A DNA stretch of 21,830 bases, taken from an uncultured Phascolarctobacterium sp. Its GTDB lineage: Bacteria > Bacillota > Negativicutes > Acidaminococcales > Acidaminococcaceae. The stretch's first letter is position 1. Each line of letters begins with the position of its first letter. Position numbers and translations under genes: made by a program. Below are positions 1 through 6,980 of this stretch, one piece after another. The DNA is taken from contig USBV01000008.1 of NCBI GenBank assembly GCA_900553055.1, positions 1-21,830 of the forward strand, read 5' to 3'. The notes under the pieces are model-generated. The model was not told where the DNA came from, ran no database searches, and worked only from the letters and a program-made list of their open reading frames with translations.

Positions 1-117
1 CGCTCGACCCGCACATTCGCTTTTTAATAGGTTATTGTTCAGTTTTCAAGGTTCATGTTCATCGCTTTGTTCGTTTCTGTGTCTTTGTTTTTGTTTCTGT
101 ATCTCAGCGACTTGTAT
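1..117 (-). other. rRNA operon leader (16S gene lies outside window)
   Basis: Read on the - strand, this is the transcribed leader that follows the strong promoter at 118-146. It contains the motif CCTTGAAAACTGAACAATA (around 34-52), which commonly sits in the leader upstream of Bacillota 16S rRNA as part of the antitermination and processing region. No mature 16S sequence is visible before the edge, so the rRNA gene, if present, begins left of position 1. That a 16S gene follows is inference from the leader motif and the promoter strength. Confidence 0.7.
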
Positions 118-146
118 ATAATACCACTCCGCATCAGGAATGTCAA
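118..146 (-). promoter_or_regulatory. Strong sigma-A promoter, probably for an rRNA operon
   Basis: On the - strand a perfect -35 TTGACA (141-146) is followed by a 17-bp spacer and a -10 TATTAT (118-123), with AT-rich sequence upstream that could act as an UP element. Transcription would start near 111 and run leftwards out of the window through the rRNA-type leader. The near-consensus hexamers and the leader motif together point to a ribosomal RNA promoter. Confidence 0.85.
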
Positions 147-350
147 CACCTTTTTTATAAGTTTTTTACACTTTTTGGCTCTTTTTTCTTGATACGCTTG
201 GCTGCGTTGGCAAACAAACCCGCTTAATAAGGCTACTGACTAATCAGTCAATTTTTTATAAAAAAACATAATTCCGCCATATTTTTCTTTTATAATATAC
301 TCAACCAAGCAAAAAGCACTTAAAAATTTGTAAAGAAAGAAGGGATTTAG
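147..350. other. Intergenic region between the divergent rrn promoter and a secreted-protein gene
   Basis: No gene is visible here. On the + strand TATAAT at 291-296 is a good -10 for the gene at 351, but no convincing -35 lies 16-18 bp upstream. An imperfect palindrome with arms TGACT/AGTCA is at 237-250. A Shine-Dalgarno-like purine run (around 333-344) precedes the ATG at 351. Confidence 0.5.
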
Positions 351-740
351 ATGTTGAACAATTCAAAGAAAGTATTTGCCATCGCCTTAGCAGTCTTATT
401 CCTCTCCACACCCTTAATGAGCACAGCCTCGGCAGCTGCTCCTGACTTTGGCTCGCCGCAAAAGCTTGAATTACGCAGCAACCATCATAATCCGCCTCCC
501 AGCCATAACAGAGGCCCTTCCTATAGTGTCAATAAGCATAGAGGCCCAAGTCATAATGTGCGCCATGCTCCAGGGCCTCGCTATGCAAGCCACGATAGGG
601 GACATCATTACGGCCACCGCAAGCCTGCTCCGCCACCAAGACGAGACAAGCACCATCACCATAGCAGTGGCAACGATAAGCTCATCGGCGGCCTCATTGC
701 CGGCGCAGTTATCGGTGCTGTAATTGCCAATAATACCTAA
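351..740 (+). CDS. Small secreted His/Pro-rich protein with glycine-zipper tail
   Basis: Function unknown. The 129-aa product starts with a clear Sec signal peptide (Lys-Lys, then a hydrophobic core at residues 8-22, likely cut after the ASA near residue 28). The mature part is rich in Pro, Arg and His: 14 His between residues 45 and 104, including four in a row at 101-104. Three degenerate 10-residue repeats built on GPS/GPR occupy residues 53-82. The C-terminus (111-126) is a Gly/Ala/Ile segment spaced like a glycine zipper, which could insert in or associate with a membrane. The His content suggests metal binding or an envelope role, but this is inference. It has its own ribosome binding site and ends at a terminator shared with the convergent redox operon. 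Confidence 0.75.
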   Translation: MLNNSKKVFAIALAVLFLSTPLMSTASAAAPDFGSPQKLELRSNHHNPPPSHNRGPSYSVNKHRGPSHNVRHAPGPRYASHDRGHHYGHRKPAPPPRRDKHHHHSSGNDKLIGGLIAGAVIGAVIANNT

Positions 741-745
741 AGCAA

Positions 746-777
746 AAGACCTCTCCGCCCTAAAGCAGAGAGGTCTT
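746..777. terminator. Bidirectional intrinsic terminator
   Basis: A 10-bp perfect stem (746-755 pairing with 768-777) lies between two convergent genes. Read on the - strand the stem is followed by TTTTGCTTT; read on the + strand, by a looser T-rich stretch. It can therefore end both the secreted-protein transcript and the three-gene redox operon. Confidence 0.8.
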
Positions 778-791
778 GATAATTTTAGCTT

Positions 792-1169
792 TTATTGCTC
801 ATGCAGCTCCATATCGCGGCTAGCGATAATATTTACACCCAAGCCCAGGATGTTTTCTACAATAACATCACCGGTCTTTACGGGAGCTTGCACCTTAATG
901 CCACGCAAATAGCAAGCGCAATCCATAATGCGCTCCTTCGGCAGCACAGCAGCAGAAACTACGGGCAGCAGGGGCAGAGCGCCACCTTCAATAGCCACAG
1001 TAGTGGTCAGCATACGCTTCGGTGCAGTTACTTCGTTTTTAGCATAGATGGGGCCACGGGGGCAGGTATTACCGGTAACGTTGGTAACATTACCATCCTC
1101 GATGGTAACGGTCAATTCGCAGCCCATGGGGCACATAATGCAGTTCATAACACGAGTTTCAACAGCCAT
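792..1169 (-). CDS. DUF1667 Cys-rich protein, partner of GlpA/GlpB-like oxidoreductases
   Basis: This 125-aa protein matches the DUF1667 family, small Cys-rich proteins usually encoded beside GlpA- and GlpB-like flavoproteins. The N-terminal cysteines C10-x2-C13-x3-C17 and C36 form a likely metal or iron-sulfur site, and two more cysteines lie in a CAC near residue 85. There is no signal peptide or membrane segment, so it is cytoplasmic or peripheral. It is the last gene of a three-gene operon, 12 bp after the flavoprotein at 1182-2450, with a strong ribosome binding site (AAGGAGGG). An electron-transfer role in the complex, perhaps replacing the GlpC subunit of the enterobacterial enzyme, is inference. 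Confidence 0.82.
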   Translation of the reverse strand: MAVETRVMNCIMCPMGCELTVTIEDGNVTNVTGNTCPRGPIYAKNEVTAPKRMLTTTVAIEGGALPLLPVVSAAVLPKERIMDCACYLRGIKVQAPVKTGDVIVENILGLGVNIIASRDMELHEQ

Positions 1170-1181
1170 TTTATACCCTCC

Positions 1182-2450
1182 TTACAGTACCAGACCAACA
1201 GAAATTTCGTCGCCAATCAAATTGAATTTAGCAGCCGGAATTTCTACAGCAATCATTTCACTCGGTTTAGCAACGGGCAGAGGTCTATTCAACAGCACAT
1301 TTTCACCGCTCTTAACCACCAGCTTAACCTTGCGGTGGGGAGCAGCTACACGCATAAACAGCTTAATCTTTTCGTCAGCAGGAATTTCTGCAGGCAGAGT
1401 AACCTGTTGCGGTACGCAGGTGCGCACACCATCAATAGCGCTAACCTTAATAGTGCGATTATCGGTGGACAGCTTGCCTTGAGCCTTCAAAGCAGCATAT
1501 TTACCAGCGATTTCAGCTTCCTCAGAAACGAAGTCAACCAGGTCATGTACATGTACTACGTTACCAGCGGCAAAGAAGCCATCCAAGCTGGTTTCACGAT
1601 GTTGGTCAACAACGGGGCCATTGGTCAGCGGGTTCATAGCCAAATCCAAGCCACGGCTCAGCTCGTTTTCCGGAATCAGACCAACGGACAGGAGCACGGT
1701 GTCGCATTCGATATCAAATTCAGTACCCGGAATCGGAGTCATGCGCTCATCAACCTTAGCTACAGTGATACCGGTAACGCGTTTTTCACCATGAATAGCA
1801 ACGATGGTGTGGGAGAGGTACAGAGGAATATCATAGTCATTCAAGCATTGTACGATGTTACGAGTCAGACCGTTGGAGAAGGGGCAAATTTCCAAGCAAG
1901 CTTGAACCTTGCAGCCTTCTAAGCTCATACGACGAGCCATGATCAGACCGATATCGCCACTGCCCAGAATAACGATTTTGTGACCGGGCAGATAGCCTTC
2001 CATATTTACCATACGTTGAGCAGCGCCTGCGGTGAATACACCTGCAGGACGTTCGCCGGGGATGCGGATAGCACCACGGGTACGCTCACGGCAGCCCATG
2101 GTCAGGATAACGGTTTTACCCTCTAATTTCATCAGTCCCTTTTCAGGGTTTACAGCGATAACAGTTTTATTGCTTTGTACATCCAAAACCATGGTATCAA
2201 CCAAGGTTTCGATTTCCGGTTTATCCTTAACCAGCTCAATGCATTTATGAGCATAGCCAGGTCCGGTCAGCTCTTCCTTAAAGTGATGCAGACCGAAGCC
2301 ATTGTGAATGCATTGTTGCAGAATACCGCCTAATTCGCGGTCACGCTCGATAACAATAATCTTTTTAGCGCCATTTTCCCATGCGCTATAAGCAGCAGAA
2401 AGACCAGCAGGGCCGCCGCCGACAATAATTACATCATATAACTGGCTCAT
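1182..2450 (-). CDS. FAD/NAD(P)-dependent oxidoreductase (GlpB-like subunit)
   Basis: A 422-aa pyridine-nucleotide-disulfide-type flavoprotein. The N-terminal FAD-binding GGGPAG is at residues 11-16, with the acidic ribose-binding residue at the end of the second strand (IERD). A second Rossmann motif, GSGDIG, lies at 163-168 for NAD(P). The conserved G-D/N segment (FFAAGNVVHVHDLVD) is present near residue 310, followed by a C-terminal domain of about 90 residues. Families of this type sit between a GlpA-like dehydrogenase and a DUF1667 protein and are thought to pass electrons between substrate flavin, NAD and iron-sulfur centres. The gene begins 2 bp after its upstream neighbour, with its Shine-Dalgarno GGGAGGA inside that gene's last codons, which indicates translational coupling. 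The exact substrate is unproven. Confidence 0.85.
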   Translation of the reverse strand: MSQLYDVIIVGGGPAGLSAAYSAWENGAKKIIVIERDRELGGILQQCIHNGFGLHHFKEELTGPGYAHKCIELVKDKPEIETLVDTMVLDVQSNKTVIAVNPEKGLMKLEGKTVILTMGCRERTRGAIRIPGERPAGVFTAGAAQRMVNMEGYLPGHKIVILGSGDIGLIMARRMSLEGCKVQACLEICPFSNGLTRNIVQCLNDYDIPLYLSHTIVAIHGEKRVTGITVAKVDERMTPIPGTEFDIECDTVLLSVGLIPENELSRGLDLAMNPLTNGPVVDQHRETSLDGFFAAGNVVHVHDLVDFVSEEAEIAGKYAALKAQGKLSTDNRTIKVSAIDGVRTCVPQQVTLPAEIPADEKIKLFMRVAAPHRKVKLVVKSGENVLLNRPLPVAKPSEMIAVEIPAAKFNLIGDEISVGLVL

Positions 2451-2452
2451 AC

Positions 2453-3916
2453 TTATTCCTCCCCGCCGTCTACCGGATATTTTTCATAGAACATATTGGA
2501 ATCAGCACGCTCCTTAAGCACCTCGGGAATGGAAATGCCCAGCTCACGCGCAAGAATTTGGGTTACACGGGGACCGCAGAAGCCGCCTTGGCAGCGACCC
2601 ATGCCTGCGCGAGTACGACGTTTTACGCCATCCACAGTGCGAGCACCAACGGGGGATTTGATTGCTTCCACAATTTCGCCCTCGGTTACAGTTTCGCAGC
2701 GGCAGATTACACGGCCATAAAGCTTATCCTCGGCAATCTTAGCAGCTTGCTCAGAGGGGGTCATACGTACAAAGGATTTCTTCTTGGGCAGAGCAGCCTT
2801 GAAATCAGTCTTAGCAGCTGCGCCGCTTACACGAGCGATTTCCTTAGCAATCAGCTCGCCAACTGCAGGAGCAGCGGTGAGGCCGGGGGATTGCATACCA
2901 GCAGCATTGTACAGATTTTCTACCTTGTCGCTTGGACCAAGGATAAAGTCACCAGTGCTGGAAACAGCACGCAGGCCGGCAAATTCGGTAATAGCAGCGC
3001 CCATGGGAAGATTCGGAATCAGCTTACGAGCAGATGCCATGATTTCGTTCATGCCATTAGTGGTAACTGCCAAATCTTCCTTGGACTCCTGTTCATTAGC
3101 ATTGGGGCCAATGAAGGTGTTGCCATGGGTGGTGGTGCACACCAAAATACCCTTGGATTTCTTGGTGGGGCAGGGGAATACCACGCCATAAACCAAGCTA
3201 TTGCAGGCAGTTTTATCAAAGAGAATGTATTCGCCTTTACGCGGGGTAATGGTAAAGGTATCGTCGCCAGCCAATTTTGCGATTTCATCAGCATAAATGC
3301 CAGCAGCGTTTACAACATATTTAGCGGCAATAACACCCTTAGAGGTTTCTACGCCGGTAATTTTGCCATCTTCCTTCACGAAGCCCAAAACCTTGCAGTC
3401 ACGGATAACCTCAGCACCGTTTTGCACAGCGCATTCTGCAAAGGCAATTGCAGCACCAAAGGGCCAGCATACACCAGCACTAGGAGCCCACAGAGCACCC
3501 TTAACATTGGTCAGGTTAGGCTCTTGCTCAACAACCTCGTCGTGGCTCAAAATTTGCAGGCCTTCTACGCCATTTTTGCGACCACGAGCCATCAGCTCTT
3601 GCAAAGTCTGCATTTCCTCATCAGTTGTTGCAGCAACCAAGGAACCGGTCCATTTAATATCCAGGTCCAGTTCATGCTCCAGCTCATGGTACAGCTTGTT
3701 ACCACGAACGTTGGTAATAGCCTTCAGGCTGCCGGTAGGAGCATCAAAGCCTGCATGAAGAATAGCACTGTTAGCTTTAGTAGTGCCCAAAGCCACGTCC
3801 GGCTCTTTTTCCACCAGTACGCATTTCAGGTCATACTTGGAAAGCTCACGCAAAATAGCAGTACCCACAATGCCGCCACCAATAACGACTACATCAGCGG
3901 ATTTTACAAATTCCAT
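2453..3916 (-). CDS. GlpA-like FAD-dependent dehydrogenase with C-terminal BFD [2Fe-2S] domain
   Basis: A 487-aa protein of the DAO/GlpA-like FAD oxidoreductase family, related to anaerobic glycerol-3-phosphate dehydrogenase and L-2-hydroxyglutarate oxidase. The FAD Rossmann motif GGGIVG is at residues 13-18, a conserved HAGFD segment lies near 54, and the second FAD contact GLRAVSSTGDFILG is near 314-327. The C-terminal BFD-like domain carries cysteines C405, C407, C442 and C447, the pattern for a [2Fe-2S] cluster. It is the first gene of the operon with the GlpB-like and DUF1667 genes. A ribosome binding site (AAGGAAGTG) precedes the ATG. Glycerol-3-phosphate is the likeliest substrate by family, but no glpK or glpF is nearby, so another 2-hydroxyacid or polyol phosphate is possible. 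Confidence 0.82.
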   Translation of the reverse strand: MEFVKSADVVVIGGGIVGTAILRELSKYDLKCVLVEKEPDVALGTTKANSAILHAGFDAPTGSLKAITNVRGNKLYHELEHELDLDIKWTGSLVAATTDEEMQTLQELMARGRKNGVEGLQILSHDEVVEQEPNLTNVKGALWAPSAGVCWPFGAAIAFAECAVQNGAEVIRDCKVLGFVKEDGKITGVETSKGVIAAKYVVNAAGIYADEIAKLAGDDTFTITPRKGEYILFDKTACNSLVYGVVFPCPTKKSKGILVCTTTHGNTFIGPNANEQESKEDLAVTTNGMNEIMASARKLIPNLPMGAAITEFAGLRAVSSTGDFILGPSDKVENLYNAAGMQSPGLTAAPAVGELIAKEIARVSGAAAKTDFKAALPKKKSFVRMTPSEQAAKIAEDKLYGRVICRCETVTEGEIVEAIKSPVGARTVDGVKRRTRAGMGRCQGGFCGPRVTQILARELGISIPEVLKERADSNMFYEKYPVDGGEE

Positions 3917-3977
3917 TCTGTCACTTCCTTGCCGAATTTTCTTGAAAATTACAATTCCATTTTATCACAAATTCGTC

Positions 3978-4005
3978 AAAAAAAGAACTGCCCAAAGGCA
4001 GTTCT
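3978..4005 (-). terminator. Intrinsic terminator, second of a tandem pair
   Basis: A 9-bp perfect stem (3984-3992 with 3997-4005) and a 4-nt loop are followed on the - strand by a run of seven T. It lies between the PAP2 gene and the redox operon and would stop any readthrough from the PAP2 side. The T-run abuts a TTGACG that could act as a -35 for the redox operon, but no convincing -10 is spaced correctly. Confidence 0.75.
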
Positions 4006-4029
4006 GAGTACATTTTTTCTAGTTTTTAG

Positions 4030-4054
4030 CAAAATTTGTCCCTCGCGGGACAAA
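4030..4054 (-). terminator. Intrinsic terminator directly after the PAP2 gene
   Basis: An 8-bp stem (4035-4042 with 4047-4054, TTTGTCCC/GGGACAAA) with a 4-nt loop starts a few bases past the stop codon at 4059. It is followed on the - strand by a short TTTT. A stronger terminator follows about 30 bp further on. Confidence 0.6.
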
Positions 4055-4058
4055 AGTG

Positions 4059-4781
4059 TTACCGCTTTATAAGAAAATAACGCAGTGGCACCTTTTTTTC
4101 TAACCAATCAATAACAATATCAGCAGCAGGGGAGAGCAGTATCCAGCTCAAGATAATTAAAGCAAAGGAAAGTGAGCCTACAAAAACATCGGTGAACCAA
4201 TGCGCTCCACCCATAATGCGCGGGAAAGAGAAAATAACAAAAACAGCCAAAGCCCTGTAAAAAGCAGCCTTCCCCATATATTTCCACATAAAAGCTACAA
4301 AAATTAACAGCATCATACCGTGGTCACCGGGGAAGCTGGAGGCTGAGCGGTCCTTGCTCGGCCAGCCACTAAGCTCGCTCACAAAATTAACATTATGATA
4401 AAGCTGCTCAAAATAAATGCTGGCACTGGCTCTATCAAATTCCAGCATTCTGTCAAACTGCTTCATCACAATGGCACTCACAAGCATGGCCACGCCAACG
4501 CAAAAAAGCCAGCGCTTACCCTCCACATTGGATTTACGATAATAGCTATAAAAAATCGCCAGCATGGCTACAAAAGCAACTATATCAAAAGCACGCAAAT
4601 TTATAAAGGCCACAAAATACATAAAGGCCTTGCTTGTAGTCAGCATTTGATTGAAGCCGTAGAAAATCGCCTTATCAACTTCAAACCAAAATCCGGAAAA
4701 CTGCGTTATATACCAACTAAGAAAGAGTACCACTCCTAAAATATTACAGATAATAATCCATTGTAAATTTTTCTTTTTCAT
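4059..4781 (-). CDS. PAP2-superfamily membrane phosphatase
   Basis: A 240-aa integral membrane protein with about six hydrophobic segments. It has the PAP2 (type 2 phosphatidic acid phosphatase) active-site motifs: FPGDHG at residues 150-155, corresponding to the PSGH motif, and PRIMGGAHWFTD at 187-198, corresponding to SRxxxGxHxxxD. The predicted catalytic histidines are H154 and H194. The first motif (Lys-x6-Arg-Pro) is not cleanly present. Family members remove phosphate from undecaprenyl pyrophosphate, phosphatidylglycerol phosphate or lipid A at the outer face of the membrane; the substrate here cannot be told. I chose the ATG at 4781 because GGAGG sits 5-6 bp upstream. A TTG four codons earlier overlaps that ribosome binding site. 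The gene is a single unit ended by tandem terminators. Confidence 0.85.
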   Translation of the reverse strand: MKKKNLQWIIICNILGVVLFLSWYITQFSGFWFEVDKAIFYGFNQMLTTSKAFMYFVAFINLRAFDIVAFVAMLAIFYSYYRKSNVEGKRWLFCVGVAMLVSAIVMKQFDRMLEFDRASASIYFEQLYHNVNFVSELSGWPSKDRSASSFPGDHGMMLLIFVAFMWKYMGKAAFYRALAVFVIFSFPRIMGGAHWFTDVFVGSLSFALIILSWILLSPAADIVIDWLEKKVPLRYFLIKR

Positions 4782-4916
4782 GCCAACCTCCAAAGTATTT
4801 ACAAAAAATACATTACACTTTTACCCCAATATATGATAACATATTCTTAGAGAATGGTGAAGAAGAATTAATGTGAATTTCAGTTTCTATGCTTAGATGA
4901 AAAAGAGGTGCATAGC

Positions 4917-5474
4917 ATGCGTAAAATTTTTTATTTACTTTTTATTTTGCTTTTTTCTTTATCATTATCCGCTTTTGCTGAAGAAAAAAAGACAAGCAAG
5001 AATATGGAATCTCCTCAGCCTATAGCTATTATTAGTGTAGATGAAATGGAGCAACGTTTAAAAAATGCAGATCTTGGTGAGGATCTACTCTATATCAAGA
5101 TTAAGGAGGAGCAGGTCGAGGTTTATAGCGAATTAGCTAATAATCGCTCTCTGCGGAAGCAGCTCATCCTAAAGCTACCTAATACCGAAATGCTACGACT
5201 TTATACCATCAATAAGGCCACCTATGAGCAAATGAGCAGAATGCTTTTGGATTATGAAGCTGATAATTACAATTTTAATGGCTATAAGATCATTACCGAT
5301 GTTGACCAACCTCGTAAGCTCGAAAATAATGTCAAGATTTACCGCTTTTGGTTTATGAAAATTCTGCGCGAAAAACCCAGTCGCAGGGGTGTAGATTTTC
5401 CCATAGGCATTGGTATCGGTATAGGTGGTGGACATCACCATCATCGCAGACCCTGGATTGGCGTAGGCTGGTGA
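4917..5474 (+). CDS. Secreted protein of unknown function with Gly/His-rich tail
   Basis: I do not recognise a family. The 185-aa product has a strong Sec signal peptide (Arg-Lys, then a hydrophobic core, likely cut after AFA near residue 21) with no lipobox Cys, so it should be exported as a soluble or wall-associated protein. The mature region is charged and mixed alpha/beta in character. It ends in an alternating Gly-Ile stretch, three Gly, four His and a Trp-rich terminus. I chose the ATG at 4917 because AGAGGTG lies 6 bp upstream; an in-frame GTG at 4908 is inside that ribosome binding site. The gene stands alone, divergent from the PAP2 gene and convergent with the MATE transporter. Like the protein at 351-740 it combines a signal peptide with a Gly/His-rich end. 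Confidence 0.7.
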   Translation: MRKIFYLLFILLFSLSLSAFAEEKKTSKNMESPQPIAIISVDEMEQRLKNADLGEDLLYIKIKEEQVEVYSELANNRSLRKQLILKLPNTEMLRLYTINKATYEQMSRMLLDYEADNYNFNGYKIITDVDQPRKLENNVKIYRFWFMKILREKPSRRGVDFPIGIGIGIGGGHHHHRRPWIGVGW

Positions 5475-5480
5475 TATTAT

Positions 5481-5521
5481 AAAAAGGCGTTCTTCCTTAA
5501 GTTAGGAAGAACACCTTTTTT
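5481..5521. terminator. Bidirectional intrinsic terminator
   Basis: A long stem (5481-5497 with 5504-5520) has A-runs on the left and T-runs on the right, so both transcripts get a U-tract. The + strand copy has one C-A mismatch that becomes a G-U pair in the - strand RNA, so the fold is best for the MATE gene. It also ends the convergent secreted-protein gene and touches the MATE stop codon. Confidence 0.88.
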
Positions 5522-6861
5522 TATGCTTTGCTAAGGGTAGGGGGCAATTCTTTAATGCGATAAAGAATATACGTAAAGCAGCTAGAGCGTAGAATCTGGT
5601 CCAGACAAATGGCCAGCCATACACCCACTATACCCCAGTGTAAATAATATACTGCTGCCGCAGTCATCATCGGTCTTAAAACTGTTATCAAAACAAATGA
5701 AATAGCCGCTACTATCGTAGTTTTACCACTACCGCGCAAAATACTACCTGTTATAAGTGTTTGAGAGGTCAAATAAAAATGCCATGCTACCATTAACATT
5801 ACTGCATAGCTTAATTCTAGAGCTTGGACATCCTTACTATACAAGGTAAAAATTTCTTCCCAAAACACATGGATGACAAGACCAAAAATAGTGGCTAAAA
5901 CAACACCCCATCGTAGGCCAACACTTCTAAATTTGCGCCACTCTTCATAATCCTGTTTGCCACAGGCTTGACCAGCCAAGACCATATTCGCTTTGGCAAA
6001 GCCAAAGATAAAGTCAAAACCAAAATCACTGATATTATAACAAATTGAATGCACGGCAAAGGCCAAGGTACCTAAATCAGCTGTGACACGTGCATAAATG
6101 ACCATACCGATGCGTTCGGCTCCCAGCTCACTGAAAATACCGCAGAAAACGGGCTTGAACTCCCGCCAAAATCTTTTCTTAGGCAGCTGCCACAGGCTAT
6201 GAGCATAATACTTACTTTGTCCCATAATCCACAACGTTATCCCCAAGGTAACTAAGGAGCCGATTACTGTGCCTATAGCAGCACCACGCACACCTAAGCC
6301 AGGAAAAGAGCCAATACCGGTAATTAGAACAAAATTACAACAAATATTGACCAGGTTACCAGCAATATTACTCTTCATAATCACAGAGGTCTCGCCAATA
6401 CCTAACTGAATTGCCTGTACTGACAGTGATAGACAGGATATATATACGGCAAGGGTTGCTATTAAGCCATAGTCCACTGCTAATTGTACATAATCAGCCT
6501 TCGCTCCCATAAGCAGCACCAGCTCCTTAAAGAAGCAAAAAAAGCCGATATGCAACAGACCCATCACTAAAAGAGTAATCGTAAAGGATTGACGTAATAA
6601 TGCTTGGATGCCTGCTTCATCACCAGCACCAAATTTTCCAGCAGTGAGAATCGTGATAGAAGATGCGAGGGAGCGGGCGAAGGTAAGCAATACTAAGCGC
6701 AGGGGCATAAATATGCTTACAGCTGCAATAGCAGTGGATCCCAAGGCTCCTACCATAACTAAATCAGCCGCCTGCAGCACTGTCATAAAAATACCTTCTA
6801 ACGCAGCTGGCAACGCTATTGATAAATATTTTTTATTGTATTCATCTAAAAAACATTTCAT
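5521..6861 (-). CDS. MATE-family multidrug/metabolite efflux transporter
   Basis: A 446-aa polytopic membrane protein with about 12 hydrophobic segments in two homologous halves, the normal size for a MATE (MatE) transporter. The N-terminal half starts with the characteristic pattern of Pro in TM1 (ALPAALEG) and a QAADLVMVGALG segment in TM2. The second half has the equivalent FDFIFGFAKANMVLAGQACG region. MATE proteins export cationic drugs or metabolites using a sodium or proton gradient; the substrate is not predictable here. The ATG at 6861 is preceded by AAGGATGG at slightly long spacing. It lies downstream of the gyrA terminator with no clear promoter of its own, so some expression could come from readthrough. 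Confidence 0.9.
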   Translation of the reverse strand: MKCFLDEYNKKYLSIALPAALEGIFMTVLQAADLVMVGALGSTAIAAVSIFMPLRLVLLTFARSLASSITILTAGKFGAGDEAGIQALLRQSFTITLLVMGLLHIGFFCFFKELVLLMGAKADYVQLAVDYGLIATLAVYISCLSLSVQAIQLGIGETSVIMKSNIAGNLVNICCNFVLITGIGSFPGLGVRGAAIGTVIGSLVTLGITLWIMGQSKYYAHSLWQLPKKRFWREFKPVFCGIFSELGAERIGMVIYARVTADLGTLAFAVHSICYNISDFGFDFIFGFAKANMVLAGQACGKQDYEEWRKFRSVGLRWGVVLATIFGLVIHVFWEEIFTLYSKDVQALELSYAVMLMVAWHFYLTSQTLITGSILRGSGKTTIVAAISFVLITVLRPMMTAAAVYYLHWGIVGVWLAICLDQILRSSCFTYILYRIKELPPTLSKA

Positions 6862-6903
6862 TAGCTAATCCATCCTTTTCGCTTTAGAAATACTCATAAG
6901 GAA

Positions 6904-6928
6904 AGGCGCTCCCATTTAGGGAACGCCT
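6904..6928 (-). terminator. Intrinsic terminator of gyrA
   Basis: A 10-bp stem (6904-6913 with 6919-6928) and a 5-nt loop lie about 50 bp after the gyrA stop. In the - strand RNA all ten pairs form (one is G-U) and are followed by UUUCCUU. On the + strand the stem has a C-A mismatch but a better T-run, with no + strand gene upstream to serve. Confidence 0.65.
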
Positions 6929-6980
6929 CTTTTTAATTGCAAATTACCATCAAGCATTAATAAAAATGCTGCTTTGTAAT

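Noticed and set aside
795..1922. A 375-codon open frame on the + strand
   Set aside because: It is antisense to the DUF1667 and GlpB-like genes, has no recognisable domain, has low-complexity Asn/Ser/Gln composition, and lacks a good ribosome binding site.
3917..3983. A sigma-A promoter for the redox operon using TTGACG next to the terminator
   Set aside because: No -10 of reasonable quality lies 16-18 bp downstream, so I left it as a remark only.
2558..4072. A 504-codon open frame on the + strand
   Set aside because: It is antisense to the GlpA-like gene and runs through the terminators beyond it. Its composition is that of a reverse-complement shadow.
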